In this document: positions 26,698 through 35,825 of the stretch, piece by piece
How positions within the stretch are numbered: the first letter of the stretch is position 1
How the letters are laid out: the number at the start of each line of letters is the position of its first letter
DNA from: Methylobacterium planeticum
Lineage (GTDB): Bacteria > Pseudomonadota > Alphaproteobacteria > Rhizobiales > Beijerinckiaceae
Length of the DNA stretch: 64,000 nt
Direction: 5' to 3'
Assembly (NCBI RefSeq): GCF_008806345.1
Contig: NZ_VZZJ01000008.1
Coordinates: 62,001 to 126,000, forward strand
The notes under the pieces: generated by a model
Databases searched by the model: none
Seen by the model: only the letters and a program-made list of their open reading frames with translations
Told to the model about the DNA's origin: nothing
Translations under genes and position numbers: made by a program

Positions 26698-27163
26698 GCG
26701 CGCACGCTGGCAGCCGGGGCTTAACCGGGCGTTTCGTGCGCAAAAATCGTTCGTCCGGGATCGGGCCATCCGCCGCCCGCGCGGCCCCCGCCCGGGGGAC
26801 GGGCGCCACCGGACCGCCCCAGGCGCGGGCCGCGCGGCGGGAGACGGGGCGCGCCCCTTCGAGGGCTCCACTAAGCGTTTGCGGCGGCTTGGTTTTTCGC
26901 ACCCCCCGAGGGGCCGCCCGATCCCGCCCCCGCGCGAAGTAGTGGCGTGGTCTGGGCAAGTCATCGCCCGATTTGAACCGATCCTCGGGCCGTCCGAACG
27001 GCACGGAAACCGTTCAGAGCCTGCCAGACCTGTGGATGAGAGCGGGGATAACGACAGTTTCCCCTTGGAACGCTCGCGGCACCGCTTAGTTGTTGCAGCT
27101 ATGCGCTCCGGCCAGCGGAGCTGCCACGCGTCCGCGTTTCAAGCGCGAGCACCGGAGGAAATC
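26698..27163. other. Intergenic region upstream of the SWIB gene
   Basis: About 466 bp without a supported gene. It should contain the SWIB promoter and possibly a long leader. No repeat or RNA was recognised. Confidence 0.4.
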
Positions 27164-27490
27164 ATGGCGACCAAGACGACGGAGACCAAGGCTGCGCCGA
27201 AGGCGAAGGCTGCCCCCAAGGCGAAGGCCGAAGGCGGCGCTGCCAAGCCGAACGCCCTGCAGCAGCCGCTCAAGCCCTCGGCCGAGCTCGGCGCCATCGT
27301 CGGCACCAGCCCGCTGCCCCGCGGCGAGGTGGTCAGCAAGGTCTGGGACTACATCAAGAAGCACAACCTGCAGAATCCGGCGAACAAGCGCGAGATCCTG
27401 GCCGACGACAAGCTCAAGAAGGTCTTCGGCAAGGACAAGTGCACGATGTTCGAGATGAACAAGCATCTCGCGGCCCACCTGAAGTCCTGA
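27164..27490 (+). CDS. SWIB/MDM2 domain protein
   Basis: A 108-residue protein. A lysine/alanine-rich N-terminal tail (MATKTTETKAAPKAKAAPKA, histone-H1-like) leads to a SWIB domain: LGAIVGTSPLPRGEVVSKVW, YIKKHNLQNPANKREILADD and KVFGKDKCTMFEMNKHLAAH. Bacterial SWIB proteins occur in alphaproteobacteria and Chlamydia and are thought to associate with nucleoid or topoisomerase functions; that is family knowledge, not proof. ATG 27164 has a perfect GGAGGA 7 bases upstream. Confidence 0.92.
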   Translation: MATKTTETKAAPKAKAAPKAKAEGGAAKPNALQQPLKPSAELGAIVGTSPLPRGEVVSKVWDYIKKHNLQNPANKREILADDKLKKVFGKDKCTMFEMNKHLAAHLKS

Positions 27491-27540
27491 GACCACCCGA
27501 CGCGCCCCGGTCCCCGCCCGCCGCGGGGGCCGCGGCGGCC

Positions 27541-27650
27541 GAGGGCCCATCCGGAGCCCCGGTATCGGGGATCCGCGGCGGGACGGCCGCTCCGGTCCCG
27601 CCCCGGCGCCGGAGGGCGCCGCCCCGGCGAGGGCCCATCCGGAGCCCCGG
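27541..27650. repeat. Pair of 22-bp direct repeats
   Basis: Two identical 22-bp segments, 27541-27562 and 27629-27650, each begin GAGGGCCCATCCGGAG. They are 88 bp apart in the spacer between the SWIB gene and the convergent exporter gene. Possibly part of a dispersed intergenic repeat. Confidence 0.7.
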
Positions 27651-27778
27651 ATATTCCCCGACCGGCCGGACCGTTCTTGGTCTGCCGGACGACCGCAGGA
27701 CCGATCCCGACGAGGCGGTCCGCCCACCCTGCCCCCCGACGACCCGGAACGCCCTCGCTGCGGCGGGCCCCGCGGCGG

Positions 27779-29236
27779 CTAGCCGCCGGGCTGGCGCCGC
27801 AGCACGCTCGCGAGCGCCCCGGTGCCGGCGAGCGCCACCGCGCACCAGAGCGAGAGGGCGATGGGCTCGGCCGTGCCCGACCCGTGCGTCAGCCCGAACA
27901 GGACCGCCACCAGGGCGGCGCCGAGCGACTGGCCGGTGAGGCGCGCCGTCGATTGCATGCCGCTGGCGCCGCCGCTGCGCTCCCGCGGGGCGCTCGTGAT
28001 GATCACCTTGTTGTTGGGCGACTGGAACAGGCCGAAGCCGAGGCCGCACAGGGTCAGGCGCCAGACGATGTCGAGGGTCGAGGGCGCGGGCGGCAGCAGC
28101 GCCATCCCGGTCAGCCCCGCCGCCATGATGGCGAGGCCGATGCCCCCGAGGAGGCCCGGCGCGTAGCGGTCGGCGAGGCGCCCCGAGACCGGGGCCATCG
28201 CCGCGATGGCGAGCGGCCAGGGCGTCAGCAGGAAGCCGGTCTGGGTCTCCGAGAGGTGGAGCACGTCCTGGAAGTAGAACGGCAGGGCGATATAGGCCAC
28301 CATCTGGCTCGCGAAGGAGGCGATGGAGGTCGCCATCGAGAGGGCGAAGGCGGGGATCCGCAGGAGGTCCACGGGCAGGAGCGGGCTCGGCAGGCGCAGC
28401 TGGTACCAGACGAAGACCGAGCCGACGACGACCGCCCCGGCGATCTCGGCGAGCGCCAGCCCGCGCCCCTCCGGGGTGCCGATCCCGTCGATGCCGATGA
28501 TCAGCAGGCCGAAGGTCAGGGCGTTGAGCCCCGCGCTCAGGGCATCGAAGCGGGCGCCGCTGCGGGGCGTTGCCGGGAGCGTGCGCGAGCCGACGAGGAG
28601 CGCCAGGAGGCCGACCGGCAGGTTCACGAGGAACAGCCAGGGCCAGGTCGCCACGGTCAGGATCGCGGCCGCCACGGTCGGGCCGGCCGCCGACGCGATG
28701 GCGACGATCAGGGCGACGTTGCCGACGCCCCGCCCGATCATCCGCTGGGGATAGATGAAGCGCACGAGCGCGATGTTCACGCTCATGATGCCCGCGGCCC
28801 CGAGCCCCTGCGCCAGCCGCGCCGCGATCAGGACCGCGAGGGAGGGCGAGAGCGCGCAGGCCACCGAGGCGACGGTGAAGACCGCGAGCCCCCCGAGATA
28901 GACCCGCCGGTAGCCCAGGATGTCGCCGAGCGAGGCCAGCGGCAGCAGCGCCGCCGTCACGGCGATCTGGTAGCCGTTGACCACGAAGATCGCCGCCCCC
29001 GGGCTCACCGCCAGGTCCTTGGCCATCACCGGCAGGGCCACGTTCACGATCGCCCCGTCGAGGATCGCCATGGTCATGGCAAGCGCGATGGCCAGGAGCG
29101 CCAGCATGCGCTCCCGCGGCGGCAACCCGTCCGGGGGCGTGCCCGCCGGCGATGGCTCCGCCGGCGGCGCGCCGCCCTCCTCCGCCGCCCGGCCGGCCGG
29201 GCCCTGGCGCTGTGTCGGGCCCTGGGTTCCGGCCAT
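27779..29236 (-). CDS. MFS drug exporter, DHA2 (EmrB/QacA-like) family
   Basis: A 485-residue permease with about 14 hydrophobic segments. The first helix reads LALAMTMAILDGAIVNVALP, with the acidic residue of DHA2 proteins; LAQGLGAAGIMSVNIALVRF and PQRMIGRGVGNVALIVAIAS are motif regions, and SAAGPTVAAAILTVATWPWL is the motif C stretch. Predicted proton-coupled export of drugs or metabolites. The N-terminal 40 residues are Gly/Pro-rich and cytoplasmic. It diverges from the secreted hydrolase gene across 114 bp. Confidence 0.88.
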   Translation of the reverse strand: MAGTQGPTQRQGPAGRAAEEGGAPPAEPSPAGTPPDGLPPRERMLALLAIALAMTMAILDGAIVNVALPVMAKDLAVSPGAAIFVVNGYQIAVTAALLPLASLGDILGYRRVYLGGLAVFTVASVACALSPSLAVLIAARLAQGLGAAGIMSVNIALVRFIYPQRMIGRGVGNVALIVAIASAAGPTVAAAILTVATWPWLFLVNLPVGLLALLVGSRTLPATPRSGARFDALSAGLNALTFGLLIIGIDGIGTPEGRGLALAEIAGAVVVGSVFVWYQLRLPSPLLPVDLLRIPAFALSMATSIASFASQMVAYIALPFYFQDVLHLSETQTGFLLTPWPLAIAAMAPVSGRLADRYAPGLLGGIGLAIMAAGLTGMALLPPAPSTLDIVWRLTLCGLGFGLFQSPNNKVIITSAPRERSGGASGMQSTARLTGQSLGAALVAVLFGLTHGSGTAEPIALSLWCAVALAGTGALASVLRRQPGG

Positions 29237-29350
29237 CGTCGCGTGCTCCTGATGCGCCTTCGGGCGATATCGGCCGCTTGGTGGGCCCTCAAGTGCCCTA
29301 TGTCACCCCGCGAACGTGGATTTGTTCAAGGCTTGCGTGCGAGATCGTTC

Positions 29351-30364
29351 ATGAAATGTTCCATGCTGCTCCTCGGTCTCGGGCTCGCCGCGGCGCCCCT
29401 GGCGGCCCCCGTCGCGGCCCGCGCGCAGGCGCCCGCGCCCCTCGGCATCGGGCTCGAGGGCTTCGCCTATCCCTACCCCGTCCGCTTCCTGCCCCTGACC
29501 CGGGACAACGAGGCCCAGCGCCTCGCCTACATGGACGTGGCGCCCGCCGCCGCACCCAACGGGCGCACCGCTATCCTGTTGCACGGACGGAACTTTCCGG
29601 CGAGCTACTGGCAGCCCGTGATCGTCGCGCTGAGCCGCGCGGGCTACCGCGTGGTGGTCCCCGACCAGCTCGGATTCGGCAAGTCCTCGAAGCCCGTCGG
29701 CCCCTTCGGCTTCGACCGGATGGCCGCCGACACCGTCGCGCTCCTCGACGCCCTCGGCCTCGCCCGGGTCGACGTCGTGGCCCATTCCATGGGCGGCATG
29801 CTCGCCATCCGCCTCGCCCGCAACGCCCCGGACCGCGTCAACAGCCTCGTCCTCGAAGCCCCCCTCGGCCTCGAGGATTACCGATTCGCGGTGCCGCCGG
29901 TCTCGAACGACGTCCTCCTGCAGCGCGAGGGCGCCCTCACGGCCGAGGCCTACCGGCGCCAGCTGATCACGAGCTACGCCCTGTCCCTGCCGCCCGCGGC
30001 GATCGAGCCGTTCGTCGAGATCCGCGAGCGCGTGAAGGACTCGGGCGAGTATCCCCGCTGGCTCCAATCCTTCGTGAATTCCTATCAGGCGATCTGGGGC
30101 CAGCCGGTCGTGCACGAGATCCCCCTGGTGACGGCGCCGGCCCTCTTCGTCATGGGTGCCAACGATCACAACGCGCCGGGCAAGCCCTACGCGCCGCCCG
30201 AGCTGCAGCCCGGAATGGGCCAGAACGCGGCCCATGCCCGGGCGCTGGCCGCGCGGATGGCCGACGGCCGCGCCGAAATCATTGAGGGCGTCGGCCACCT
30301 CGTCCACATGGAGGCGACCGAGCGCTTCAACGAGCTGACGCTCGAATTCTTGAATAGCCATTGA
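29351..30364 (+). CDS. Exported alpha/beta hydrolase
   Basis: A 337-residue protein with an N-terminal signal (MLLLGLGLAAAPLAAPVAAR) and an alpha/beta hydrolase fold. The oxyanion region is AILLHGRNFPASYW, the nucleophile elbow is VVAHSMGGML (Ser), FVMGANDHNAPGK carries the acidic residue, and GVGHLVHMEATE the catalytic His. Closest types are epoxide hydrolase/haloalkane dehalogenase/esterase; substrate unknown. It is followed after 27 bp by the dehydrogenase gene on the same strand, so they probably share a transcript. Confidence 0.85.
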   Translation: MKCSMLLLGLGLAAAPLAAPVAARAQAPAPLGIGLEGFAYPYPVRFLPLTRDNEAQRLAYMDVAPAAAPNGRTAILLHGRNFPASYWQPVIVALSRAGYRVVVPDQLGFGKSSKPVGPFGFDRMAADTVALLDALGLARVDVVAHSMGGMLAIRLARNAPDRVNSLVLEAPLGLEDYRFAVPPVSNDVLLQREGALTAEAYRRQLITSYALSLPPAAIEPFVEIRERVKDSGEYPRWLQSFVNSYQAIWGQPVVHEIPLVTAPALFVMGANDHNAPGKPYAPPELQPGMGQNAAHARALAARMADGRAEIIEGVGHLVHMEATERFNELTLEFLNSH

Positions 30365-30391
30365 TATCAATATTTTAACAGGAGAACCGAG

Positions 30392-31261
30392 ATGGATGTC
30401 GGAGTCATCGGCCTCGGCCGGATGGGCCAGGGCATGGCCGCGAGCCTGATCCGGGCGGGCCACACGGTCCGGGTCTGGAACCGCTCCCCCGACGCCGCCA
30501 AGGCCGTCGCGGGGGCGAAACCCGTGGCGAGCGCGGCGGAGGCCTTCCGGGGCGACGCGGCGATCACGATGCTGGCCGACGACGCGGCCCTGCGCGGCGT
30601 CATCGTGGAGGGCGGCCTGCTCGACTCGCCCGAGCGCCCCGGGCTGCATCTCGGCATGAGCACGATCTCGGTCTCGCTCGCGGCCGAGCTCGCGGCGCTC
30701 CATGAACGGGCGGGCGTTCCCTACGTGGCGGCTCCCGTCTTCGGGCGCCCGGACGTTGCCGAGAAGGGCGCGCTCAACATCGTGGCGGCCGGCGCGGCGG
30801 CGGCGATCGACCGCGCCGCGCCCCTCCTCGACGCGATGGGGACCCGGACGTGGCGCTTCGGCGATGAGCCTCAGCGCGCCAATGCCGTGAAGCTCGCCGG
30901 CAACTTCATGCTGGTCTCGGCCATCGAGGCCATGGGCGAGGCCGCAGCCTTCGCCGAGGGGCACGGCGTCGCGGGGGGCGAGCTCCTCGATCTCCTCACC
31001 AACACCCTCTTCGCCTCGCCGGTCTACAAGGGCTACGGCGCCTCGATCGCGGCCGACCGCTACGAACCGCCGGGCTTCAACCTCAGGCTCGGGGCCAAGG
31101 ACGTCCGTCTCGCCCTGGCTGCCGCCGAGGCCGTCGGCGTGCCGATGCCCTTCGCGAGCGTGTTGCGCGACAACCTGATCGAGGCGATGGCCCATGGCGA
31201 CGGCGAGAAGGATCTCGCCGCGCTGGCCCGGGTGGCGGCCCGGCGCAGCGGCCGGGGCTGA
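30392..31261 (+). CDS. NAD(P)-dependent beta-hydroxyacid dehydrogenase
   Basis: A 289-residue member of the 3-hydroxyisobutyrate dehydrogenase family. The Rossmann motif is VGVIGLGRMGQGMAASLIRA, the substrate-binding stretch is LGMSTISVSLAAEL, and NAVKLAGNFMLVSAIEAMGE carries the catalytic Lys. Full length. Family members oxidise 3-hydroxyacids or reduce semialdehydes such as succinic semialdehyde; which one cannot be told. ATG 30392 follows AGGAGAACCGAG. Confidence 0.88.
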   Translation: MDVGVIGLGRMGQGMAASLIRAGHTVRVWNRSPDAAKAVAGAKPVASAAEAFRGDAAITMLADDAALRGVIVEGGLLDSPERPGLHLGMSTISVSLAAELAALHERAGVPYVAAPVFGRPDVAEKGALNIVAAGAAAAIDRAAPLLDAMGTRTWRFGDEPQRANAVKLAGNFMLVSAIEAMGEAAAFAEGHGVAGGELLDLLTNTLFASPVYKGYGASIAADRYEPPGFNLRLGAKDVRLALAAAEAVGVPMPFASVLRDNLIEAMAHGDGEKDLAALARVAARRSGRG

Positions 31262-31283
31262 GCGAGCGCGGCCGGCGATCCGC

Positions 31284-32078
31284 TCACGCGATCGTCGGCA
31301 CGATGCCGCCCTCGACCCGCAAGGCCGCCCCGTTCGTGGCGGCGGAGAGGGGGCTCGCCAGATAGGCCACCAGCGCGGCGATCTCCTCCGGCTCGATCAT
31401 GCGCTGGATCAGCGACAGGGGTCGGTGGAGGCGGAAGAACTCCGCCTCAAGAACCTCCGGCGCGGCGTTCGGATCGGTGGCGACGCTCCGGAGAAAATCG
31501 ACGATGCCCTCCGAGCGGGTCGGCCCCGGCATCACCGAATTCACCGTCACCGCGGTGCCCTTCGTGAGTTGCGCGAGGCCCCGCGCGATGGTGAGCTGAG
31601 CCGATTTCGTCACCGCGTAGTGGATCATGTCCGGCGGGACCACGAGGCCGGACTCGCTCGACACGAAGATGATCCGCCCCCAATTCCGGTCGAGCATCGG
31701 CGGGAAATAGCGCTGGGCGAGCCGCGCGCCGCTGACGACGTTGGTCTCGAACAAGCCGTGCCAATCCGCATCCGCGATCTCCGCGAAGGGCTTCGACTCG
31801 TAGATGCCGAGATTGTTCACCAGCACGTCCACCCGCGGGACCTCGCGGGCCAGGATCTCGGCACCCTCCGCCGTCGCCGCGTCGGCGAGAACGCCCCGCA
31901 CGGGTCCGGCCCCCGGCTCCGCCGCGACGAGGGCCGCAGCCTGATCGAGTTTTGCGCGGGACCGACCCGTGACCACGACCGACGCGCCTTCGGCGGCGAG
32001 CTTGCGGGCGATCTCAAGCCCGATGCCGGCGGTCGAGCCGGTGATCAGGGCCGTTTTGTCGTTGAGCTTCAGATCCAT
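31284..32078 (-). CDS. Short-chain dehydrogenase/reductase
   Basis: A 264-residue SDR. The cofactor motif is ALITGSTAGIGLEIARKLAA (TGxxxGIG), followed by VLVNNLGIYE (NNxG). The catalytic Ser, Tyr and Lys lie in IIFVSSESGLVVPPDMIHYA and VTKSAQL. VNSVMPGPTRSEGI is the PG motif. GRSRAKLD after beta-2 favours NADPH. ATG 32078 follows AGAGG. It diverges from a LysR regulator, which probably controls it. Substrate unknown. Confidence 0.88.
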   Translation of the reverse strand: MDLKLNDKTALITGSTAGIGLEIARKLAAEGASVVVTGRSRAKLDQAAALVAAEPGAGPVRGVLADAATAEGAEILAREVPRVDVLVNNLGIYESKPFAEIADADWHGLFETNVVSGARLAQRYFPPMLDRNWGRIIFVSSESGLVVPPDMIHYAVTKSAQLTIARGLAQLTKGTAVTVNSVMPGPTRSEGIVDFLRSVATDPNAAPEVLEAEFFRLHRPLSLIQRMIEPEEIAALVAYLASPLSAATNGAALRVEGGIVPTIA

Positions 32079-32188
32079 AGCGATGCCTCTTCGGGATTGT
32101 GGGGGGAGGGCGTGCACCCGTCGGTCCAATCCCCAGAGAGATGCCGCTCCGGTTCATTGCTGAAAAGGCGGCGAGGCGGCACGATCGT

Positions 32189-32205
32189 CGTGCATCCAAT
32201 GCACG
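32189..32205. promoter_or_regulatory. Candidate LysR box (T-N11-A palindrome)
   Basis: A perfect 7-3-7 inverted repeat, CGTGCAT-CCA-ATGCACG, containing T-N11-A, sits between the divergent SDR and LysR genes, 14 bp before the GTG start of lysR. It fits autoregulation with control of the SDR. Confidence 0.6.
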
Positions 32206-32219
32206 AATGGGGTGGCTGC

Positions 32220-33116
32220 GTGGACAACCGGCTCGGCGAGATGGAGGCCTTCGTTCAGGTGGCGCGCCGCGGCAGCTTCGCGGCGGCGGCCAAGGCGCTG
32301 CGGCAGACGCCCTCCGCCGTGAGCCGCGCCGTTGCGCGGATCGAGGAGCGTCTCGGCACCCGCCTGATCCAGCGCACCACGCGTTCCCTGCGGCTGACGA
32401 ACGAGGGCGAGGCCTACTTCCTGCGCGCGAGCGACCTGCTCACCGAGCTCGAGGCCATGGAAGGCAGCCTGAACCGGGAGGCCGCCGAGCCGAGCGGACG
32501 CCTCCGAGTCAACGCATCGGTTCCCTTCGGTCTGCGTGCGATCGTGCCGGTGCTGCCCACCTTCCTGGCCGCCTATCCGCGGCTGACCGTGGAGCTGTCG
32601 CTGACGGACGAGATCATCGACTTGATCGAGGCCCGGGCCGACGTGGCGATCCGGATCGGACCGTTGCGCGACACGCGCCTTCGCGCGAAGCGTCTCGGCC
32701 GCAGCCGCATGATGCTGGTGGCGAGCCCGGATTACCTGCGGGCCCGCGGAGTGCCGGAGCACCCCGACGCCCTGCCGCGGCACGATTGCCTGACCTTCAG
32801 CTTCCGCCGGTCCCTCGACACGTGGCCGTTTCGCATCGGCGAGGACGTGGTGCAGCGTCCGGTTCAGGGCAGCTTCCTGGGGAATTCCGGCGAGGTGGTG
32901 CGCCTGATGGCCCTCGGTGGGGCCGGGATCGCGCGGCTCGCCCGCTTCCACATCGCCGACGACGTCGCGGCCGGCCGCCTCGCCCCGGTCCTCGAGGCCT
33001 TCAGCCCGGGCGACGCTGAGGACATCCATGTGCTCTTTGCCGGGGACGACCGGCTCGCCCTGCGCATCCGCTGCTTCATCGATTTCCTGACCGAGACCGT
33101 CGCGATCCGCGATTGA
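32220..33116 (+). CDS. LysR-family transcriptional regulator
   Basis: A 298-residue regulator. The helix-turn-helix is MEAFVQVARRGSFAAAAKAL and RQTPSAVSRAVARIEERLGT. The effector domain starts about residue 90 (LRVNASVPFGLRAIVPVLPT) and includes the typical ARADVAIRIGPLRD. GTG at 32220 (VDNRLGEMEAF) matches where relatives start; ATG at 32199 is an alternative but would overlap the palindrome. Divergent from an SDR gene, with a T-N11-A box between them, so the SDR is the likely target. Confidence 0.88.
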   Translation: MDNRLGEMEAFVQVARRGSFAAAAKALRQTPSAVSRAVARIEERLGTRLIQRTTRSLRLTNEGEAYFLRASDLLTELEAMEGSLNREAAEPSGRLRVNASVPFGLRAIVPVLPTFLAAYPRLTVELSLTDEIIDLIEARADVAIRIGPLRDTRLRAKRLGRSRMMLVASPDYLRARGVPEHPDALPRHDCLTFSFRRSLDTWPFRIGEDVVQRPVQGSFLGNSGEVVRLMALGGAGIARLARFHIADDVAAGRLAPVLEAFSPGDAEDIHVLFAGDDRLALRIRCFIDFLTETVAIRD

Positions 33117-33414
33117 CCGAACCTCAGCAGCGTCAGCCGAGACCGGTCCGGCCTGCGCGCGCCAGGAATTTTCTCAAATCAGGTCAGAGCTTTAAGGCCA
33201 GACACCCCTCAAGTGCTCAAGCTCGATCGGTGACACGCGCCAGGGATCCTGCTCGGCGCCGCTCTCGAAGGCGGCCAACGCTTCCACGTCGCAGTGACGG
33301 ATCCAGGCATTCTTTGGAAACGATGGATTTCTGTTGTTTCTATTTTCTCACCTCATCCGAAGAGCCAGATTGCCTCCATCGACCCGATGCCGGGTCCAAC
33401 GGGAGATGATCATC

Positions 33415-34344
33415 ATGTCCGAGCACGGCCTCCATCACGTCACGGCCTTTTCCGGCCCGGCGCTTCGCAACGTGGATTTCTACACCCGCGTGCTCGGCCT
33501 CCGGCTCGTGAAGAAGACCGTCAATTTCGACGATCCGGGCACCTACCACCTCTATTACGGCGACGAGACGGGGCGGCCCGGCACCATCCTGACCTTCTTC
33601 CCCTGGGAGCATGCCGTCCCCGGCCGGACCGGGATCGGCGAGACGCAGGAGACCGCCTTCCGCGTGCCCCGGTCCTCGATCGGCTACTGGACGCATCGCT
33701 TCATCGCGCAGGGGGTGACCCATGAGGCGCCCGCGCAGGTCTTCGGCGAGACGGTGCTGCCCTTCCGCGACCCGGACGGGATGGCGCTGGCCCTCGTGGG
33801 CACAGACGGTGCGGAGGCCGAGCCGGCTTGGACGGCGGGCGAGGTTCCGGCCGAACACGCGATCCGGGGCTTCCACGGCGTCACGCTGCTCCTGCGGGAG
33901 GCCGCTCCCACGGCGGCGATCCTGACCGGCGTGCTCGGCTTCCACGAGGTCGGGCGCGAGGGCGCGCAGACGCGCTTCCGCAGCGGGACGGATCTCGGCG
34001 GGTCCGTGACGCTCCGGGCGGTCGGCGACTTCCTGCGGGGGCGTCAGGGCGCCGGATCGGTCCACCACATCGCGTTCCGGGCGGCGGACGACGCGGCCCA
34101 GGCCGCGATGGTCCGCCAGCTGACGGAGGAGCACGGGCTGGCGGTCACCGAGCAGCGCGACCGCAACTACTTCCGCTCGGTCTATTTCCGCGAGCCGGGC
34201 GGCGTGCTGTTCGAGATCGCGACCGACGTGCCGGGCTTTGCCGTCGACGAGCCCGTCACGGCGCTCGGCGAGGCGCTGAAGCTGCCGCCCTTCCTCGAGC
34301 CGCACCGGGCCGAGATCGAGGCCGTGCTGCCGAAGGTCGCCTAG
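33415..34344 (+). CDS. Ring-cleaving dioxygenase, glyoxalase fold (MhqO-like)
   Basis: A 309-residue vicinal-oxygen-chelate protein with two glyoxalase repeats. Repeat 1: HGLHHVTAFSGPALRNVDFY, then LGLRLVKKTVNFDDPGTYHL. Repeat 2: HHIAFRAADDAAQAAM and FREPGGVLFEIATDVPG. Metal ligands are the His of LHHVT, the His of HHIAF and the Glu of FEIAT. Members such as MhqA/MhqO open hydroquinone-type rings and give quinone resistance. ATG 33415 lies 8 bases after GGGAG. The next gene, 31 bp on, encodes an MhqD-like hydrolase, the same pairing as in Bacillus. Confidence 0.85.
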   Translation: MSEHGLHHVTAFSGPALRNVDFYTRVLGLRLVKKTVNFDDPGTYHLYYGDETGRPGTILTFFPWEHAVPGRTGIGETQETAFRVPRSSIGYWTHRFIAQGVTHEAPAQVFGETVLPFRDPDGMALALVGTDGAEAEPAWTAGEVPAEHAIRGFHGVTLLLREAAPTAAILTGVLGFHEVGREGAQTRFRSGTDLGGSVTLRAVGDFLRGRQGAGSVHHIAFRAADDAAQAAMVRQLTEEHGLAVTEQRDRNYFRSVYFREPGGVLFEIATDVPGFAVDEPVTALGEALKLPPFLEPHRAEIEAVLPKVA

Positions 34345-34375
34345 GAAAAACCGAGATTTGACAAGGAGATAGGCC

Positions 34376-34996
34376 ATGGCCACCACGCTCGCCTTCAGCC
34401 ACCGCTTCGAGCCGGCCTCCGGCCCGGAGCGGCCCCCGCTCCTGCTCCTGCACGGGACCGGCGGGGACGAGAACGACCTGATCCCCCTCGGGCGGGCGCT
34501 GGCCCCCGGGGCGGCGCTGCTCTCGCCGCGCGGCCCGGTCCTGGAGAACGGCATGCCGCGGTTCTTCCGGCGCCTGTCCGAGGGCGTGTTCGACGAGGCG
34601 GACCTGCGCCGCCGGACCGGAGAACTCGCTGATTTCATTGAGGAAGCGCGCGACGCTTACGGGATCGGGGCCCCCGTCGCGGTGGGCTTCTCGAACGGCG
34701 CCAACATCGCGGCCGCGCTCCTCCTGCTGCGGCCGGAGGTGCTGGCCGGCGCCGTCCTGATCCGCGCGATGGTGCCGCTGGCCGAACCGCCCGCGGGGGA
34801 CCTCGGGGGCAAGCCGGTCCTGATCCTGTCGGGGGCGGTCGATCCGATCGTGCCGGCGGAGAATTCCGGGCGCCTCGCCGCGCAGCTGGAGCGGGCCGGG
34901 GCCCGGGTCGAGCACCGGCGGCTGCCCGTCGGGCACGGGCTCAGCCAGGGGGATCTGACCCTCGCCCGGGACTGGATCGCGGCCCACGCGGCCTGA
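34376..34996 (+). CDS. Alpha/beta hydrolase, phospholipase/carboxylesterase type (MhqD-like)
   Basis: A 206-residue hydrolase. LLLLHGTGGDENDLIPLGRA is the family signature, AVGFSNGANIAAALLLL holds the nucleophile Ser, ILSGAVDPIVPAENS the Asp and LPVGHGLSQGD the His. It shares the size and motifs of MhqD, which acts with MhqO in breakdown of quinones. RBS AAGGAG sits 8 bases before ATG. Co-transcription with the dioxygenase gene is very likely; the regulator is not adjacent. Confidence 0.85.
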   Translation: MATTLAFSHRFEPASGPERPPLLLLHGTGGDENDLIPLGRALAPGAALLSPRGPVLENGMPRFFRRLSEGVFDEADLRRRTGELADFIEEARDAYGIGAPVAVGFSNGANIAAALLLLRPEVLAGAVLIRAMVPLAEPPAGDLGGKPVLILSGAVDPIVPAENSGRLAAQLERAGARVEHRRLPVGHGLSQGDLTLARDWIAAHAA

Positions 34997-35052
34997 TCCG
35001 GCACGCGACCAGAAGTTTAAAAACGATGATCTACCAATTGGTTAGTGCCGGT

Positions 35053-35081
35053 CCCGCCAGGGCGGGGCCGGCCCTGGCGGG
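35053..35081. terminator. Bidirectional hairpin terminator
   Basis: A perfect 10-bp stem (35053-35062 with 35072-35081) lies between the convergent hydrolase and mmcB genes. No strong T-run is present. A 10-bp palindrome ACCAATTGGT lies just before it. Confidence 0.6.
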
Positions 35082-35084
35082 CGG

Positions 35085-35630
35085 TCAGAGCACGCCGTCG
35101 CGGATCGCGCCGGGGTCGGCCAGGGCGTGGAGCAGGCTGGCGGCGCAATGGGCGAAGCGCAGGGTCACGGCCTTGCGGCGGGCGCCGCTCAGGGGGTGGT
35201 CGGCGGGATCGCGCAGGATCGCGCCCCCGAAGGCATCGGCCACGATGAGGCCGGCCTCCTCCGGGATCAGGCTCTCGGGCAGGCTCTCGGGGATGGCGAA
35301 GTAGAAGCGGTCGCAGTAATCGCGATAGTCCGGCCACTTCTTGTCGGCCCGGAAATCGGCGACGCTCGACTTGATCTCGACGATGGTGAGCTTTCCGCAA
35401 GCAGAGAGCGCGATCACGTCGGCGCGGCGTCCATTCGCCAGCGAGAACTCTGGGATCGTGACCTGGCCGAGGTCGGCGAAAAGCCTGCGCACGCCGCGCT
35501 GAACGCTGGCGGCCGTCGGCGACTGGCGCCGGTCGGGGGGGAGGATCGCGAGGGAGAGCGCTGCGGACACGGGCGGAATCGAGGGGTTCGGGGGGCCGGG
35601 CGGGCGTCCCGAATCGGGACGGCGCCCCAT
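35085..35630 (-). CDS. mmcB: MmcB-type DNA repair protein
   Basis: A 181-residue protein matching MmcB, an alphaproteobacterial protein needed for mitomycin C resistance and linked in Caulobacter to the SOS response. It has a PD-(D/E)xK nuclease-like core: FSLANGRRADVIALSACGKL, then TIVEIKSSVADFRADKKWPD, with Asp and Glu-x-Lys as candidate catalytic residues. DYRDYCDRFYFAIPESLP and EEAGLIVADAFGGAI follow. The start is uncertain: ATG 35630 was used, but the conserved part begins about 40 residues later. No proper LexA box could be found upstream. Confidence 0.8.
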   Translation of the reverse strand: MGRRPDSGRPPGPPNPSIPPVSAALSLAILPPDRRQSPTAASVQRGVRRLFADLGQVTIPEFSLANGRRADVIALSACGKLTIVEIKSSVADFRADKKWPDYRDYCDRFYFAIPESLPESLIPEEAGLIVADAFGGAILRDPADHPLSGARRKAVTLRFAHCAASLLHALADPGAIRDGVL

Positions 35631-35825
35631 CGAACCAGTTCGGTCCGGCCTTGTCACCTGCGGCGCCGGCACCGCACGAGCATGGAAGAATTCATGAACG
35701 AGCCCATCGAAAACCGGGGGATCCGTTCATGATCGTTCGAACGAATCGCGTGCGACGGCGCGTGCCGCGCCGGACGGGCGATGCTATAGGCGGGTCGTGC
35801 GGTCGCCACCGGTTCGGGGAGCGTC

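Noticed and set aside
35725..35738. GTTC-N6-GTTC upstream of mmcB as a LexA (SOS) box
   Set aside because: The alphaproteobacterial box needs a 7-base spacer; this has 6 and lies about 100 bp from the gene.
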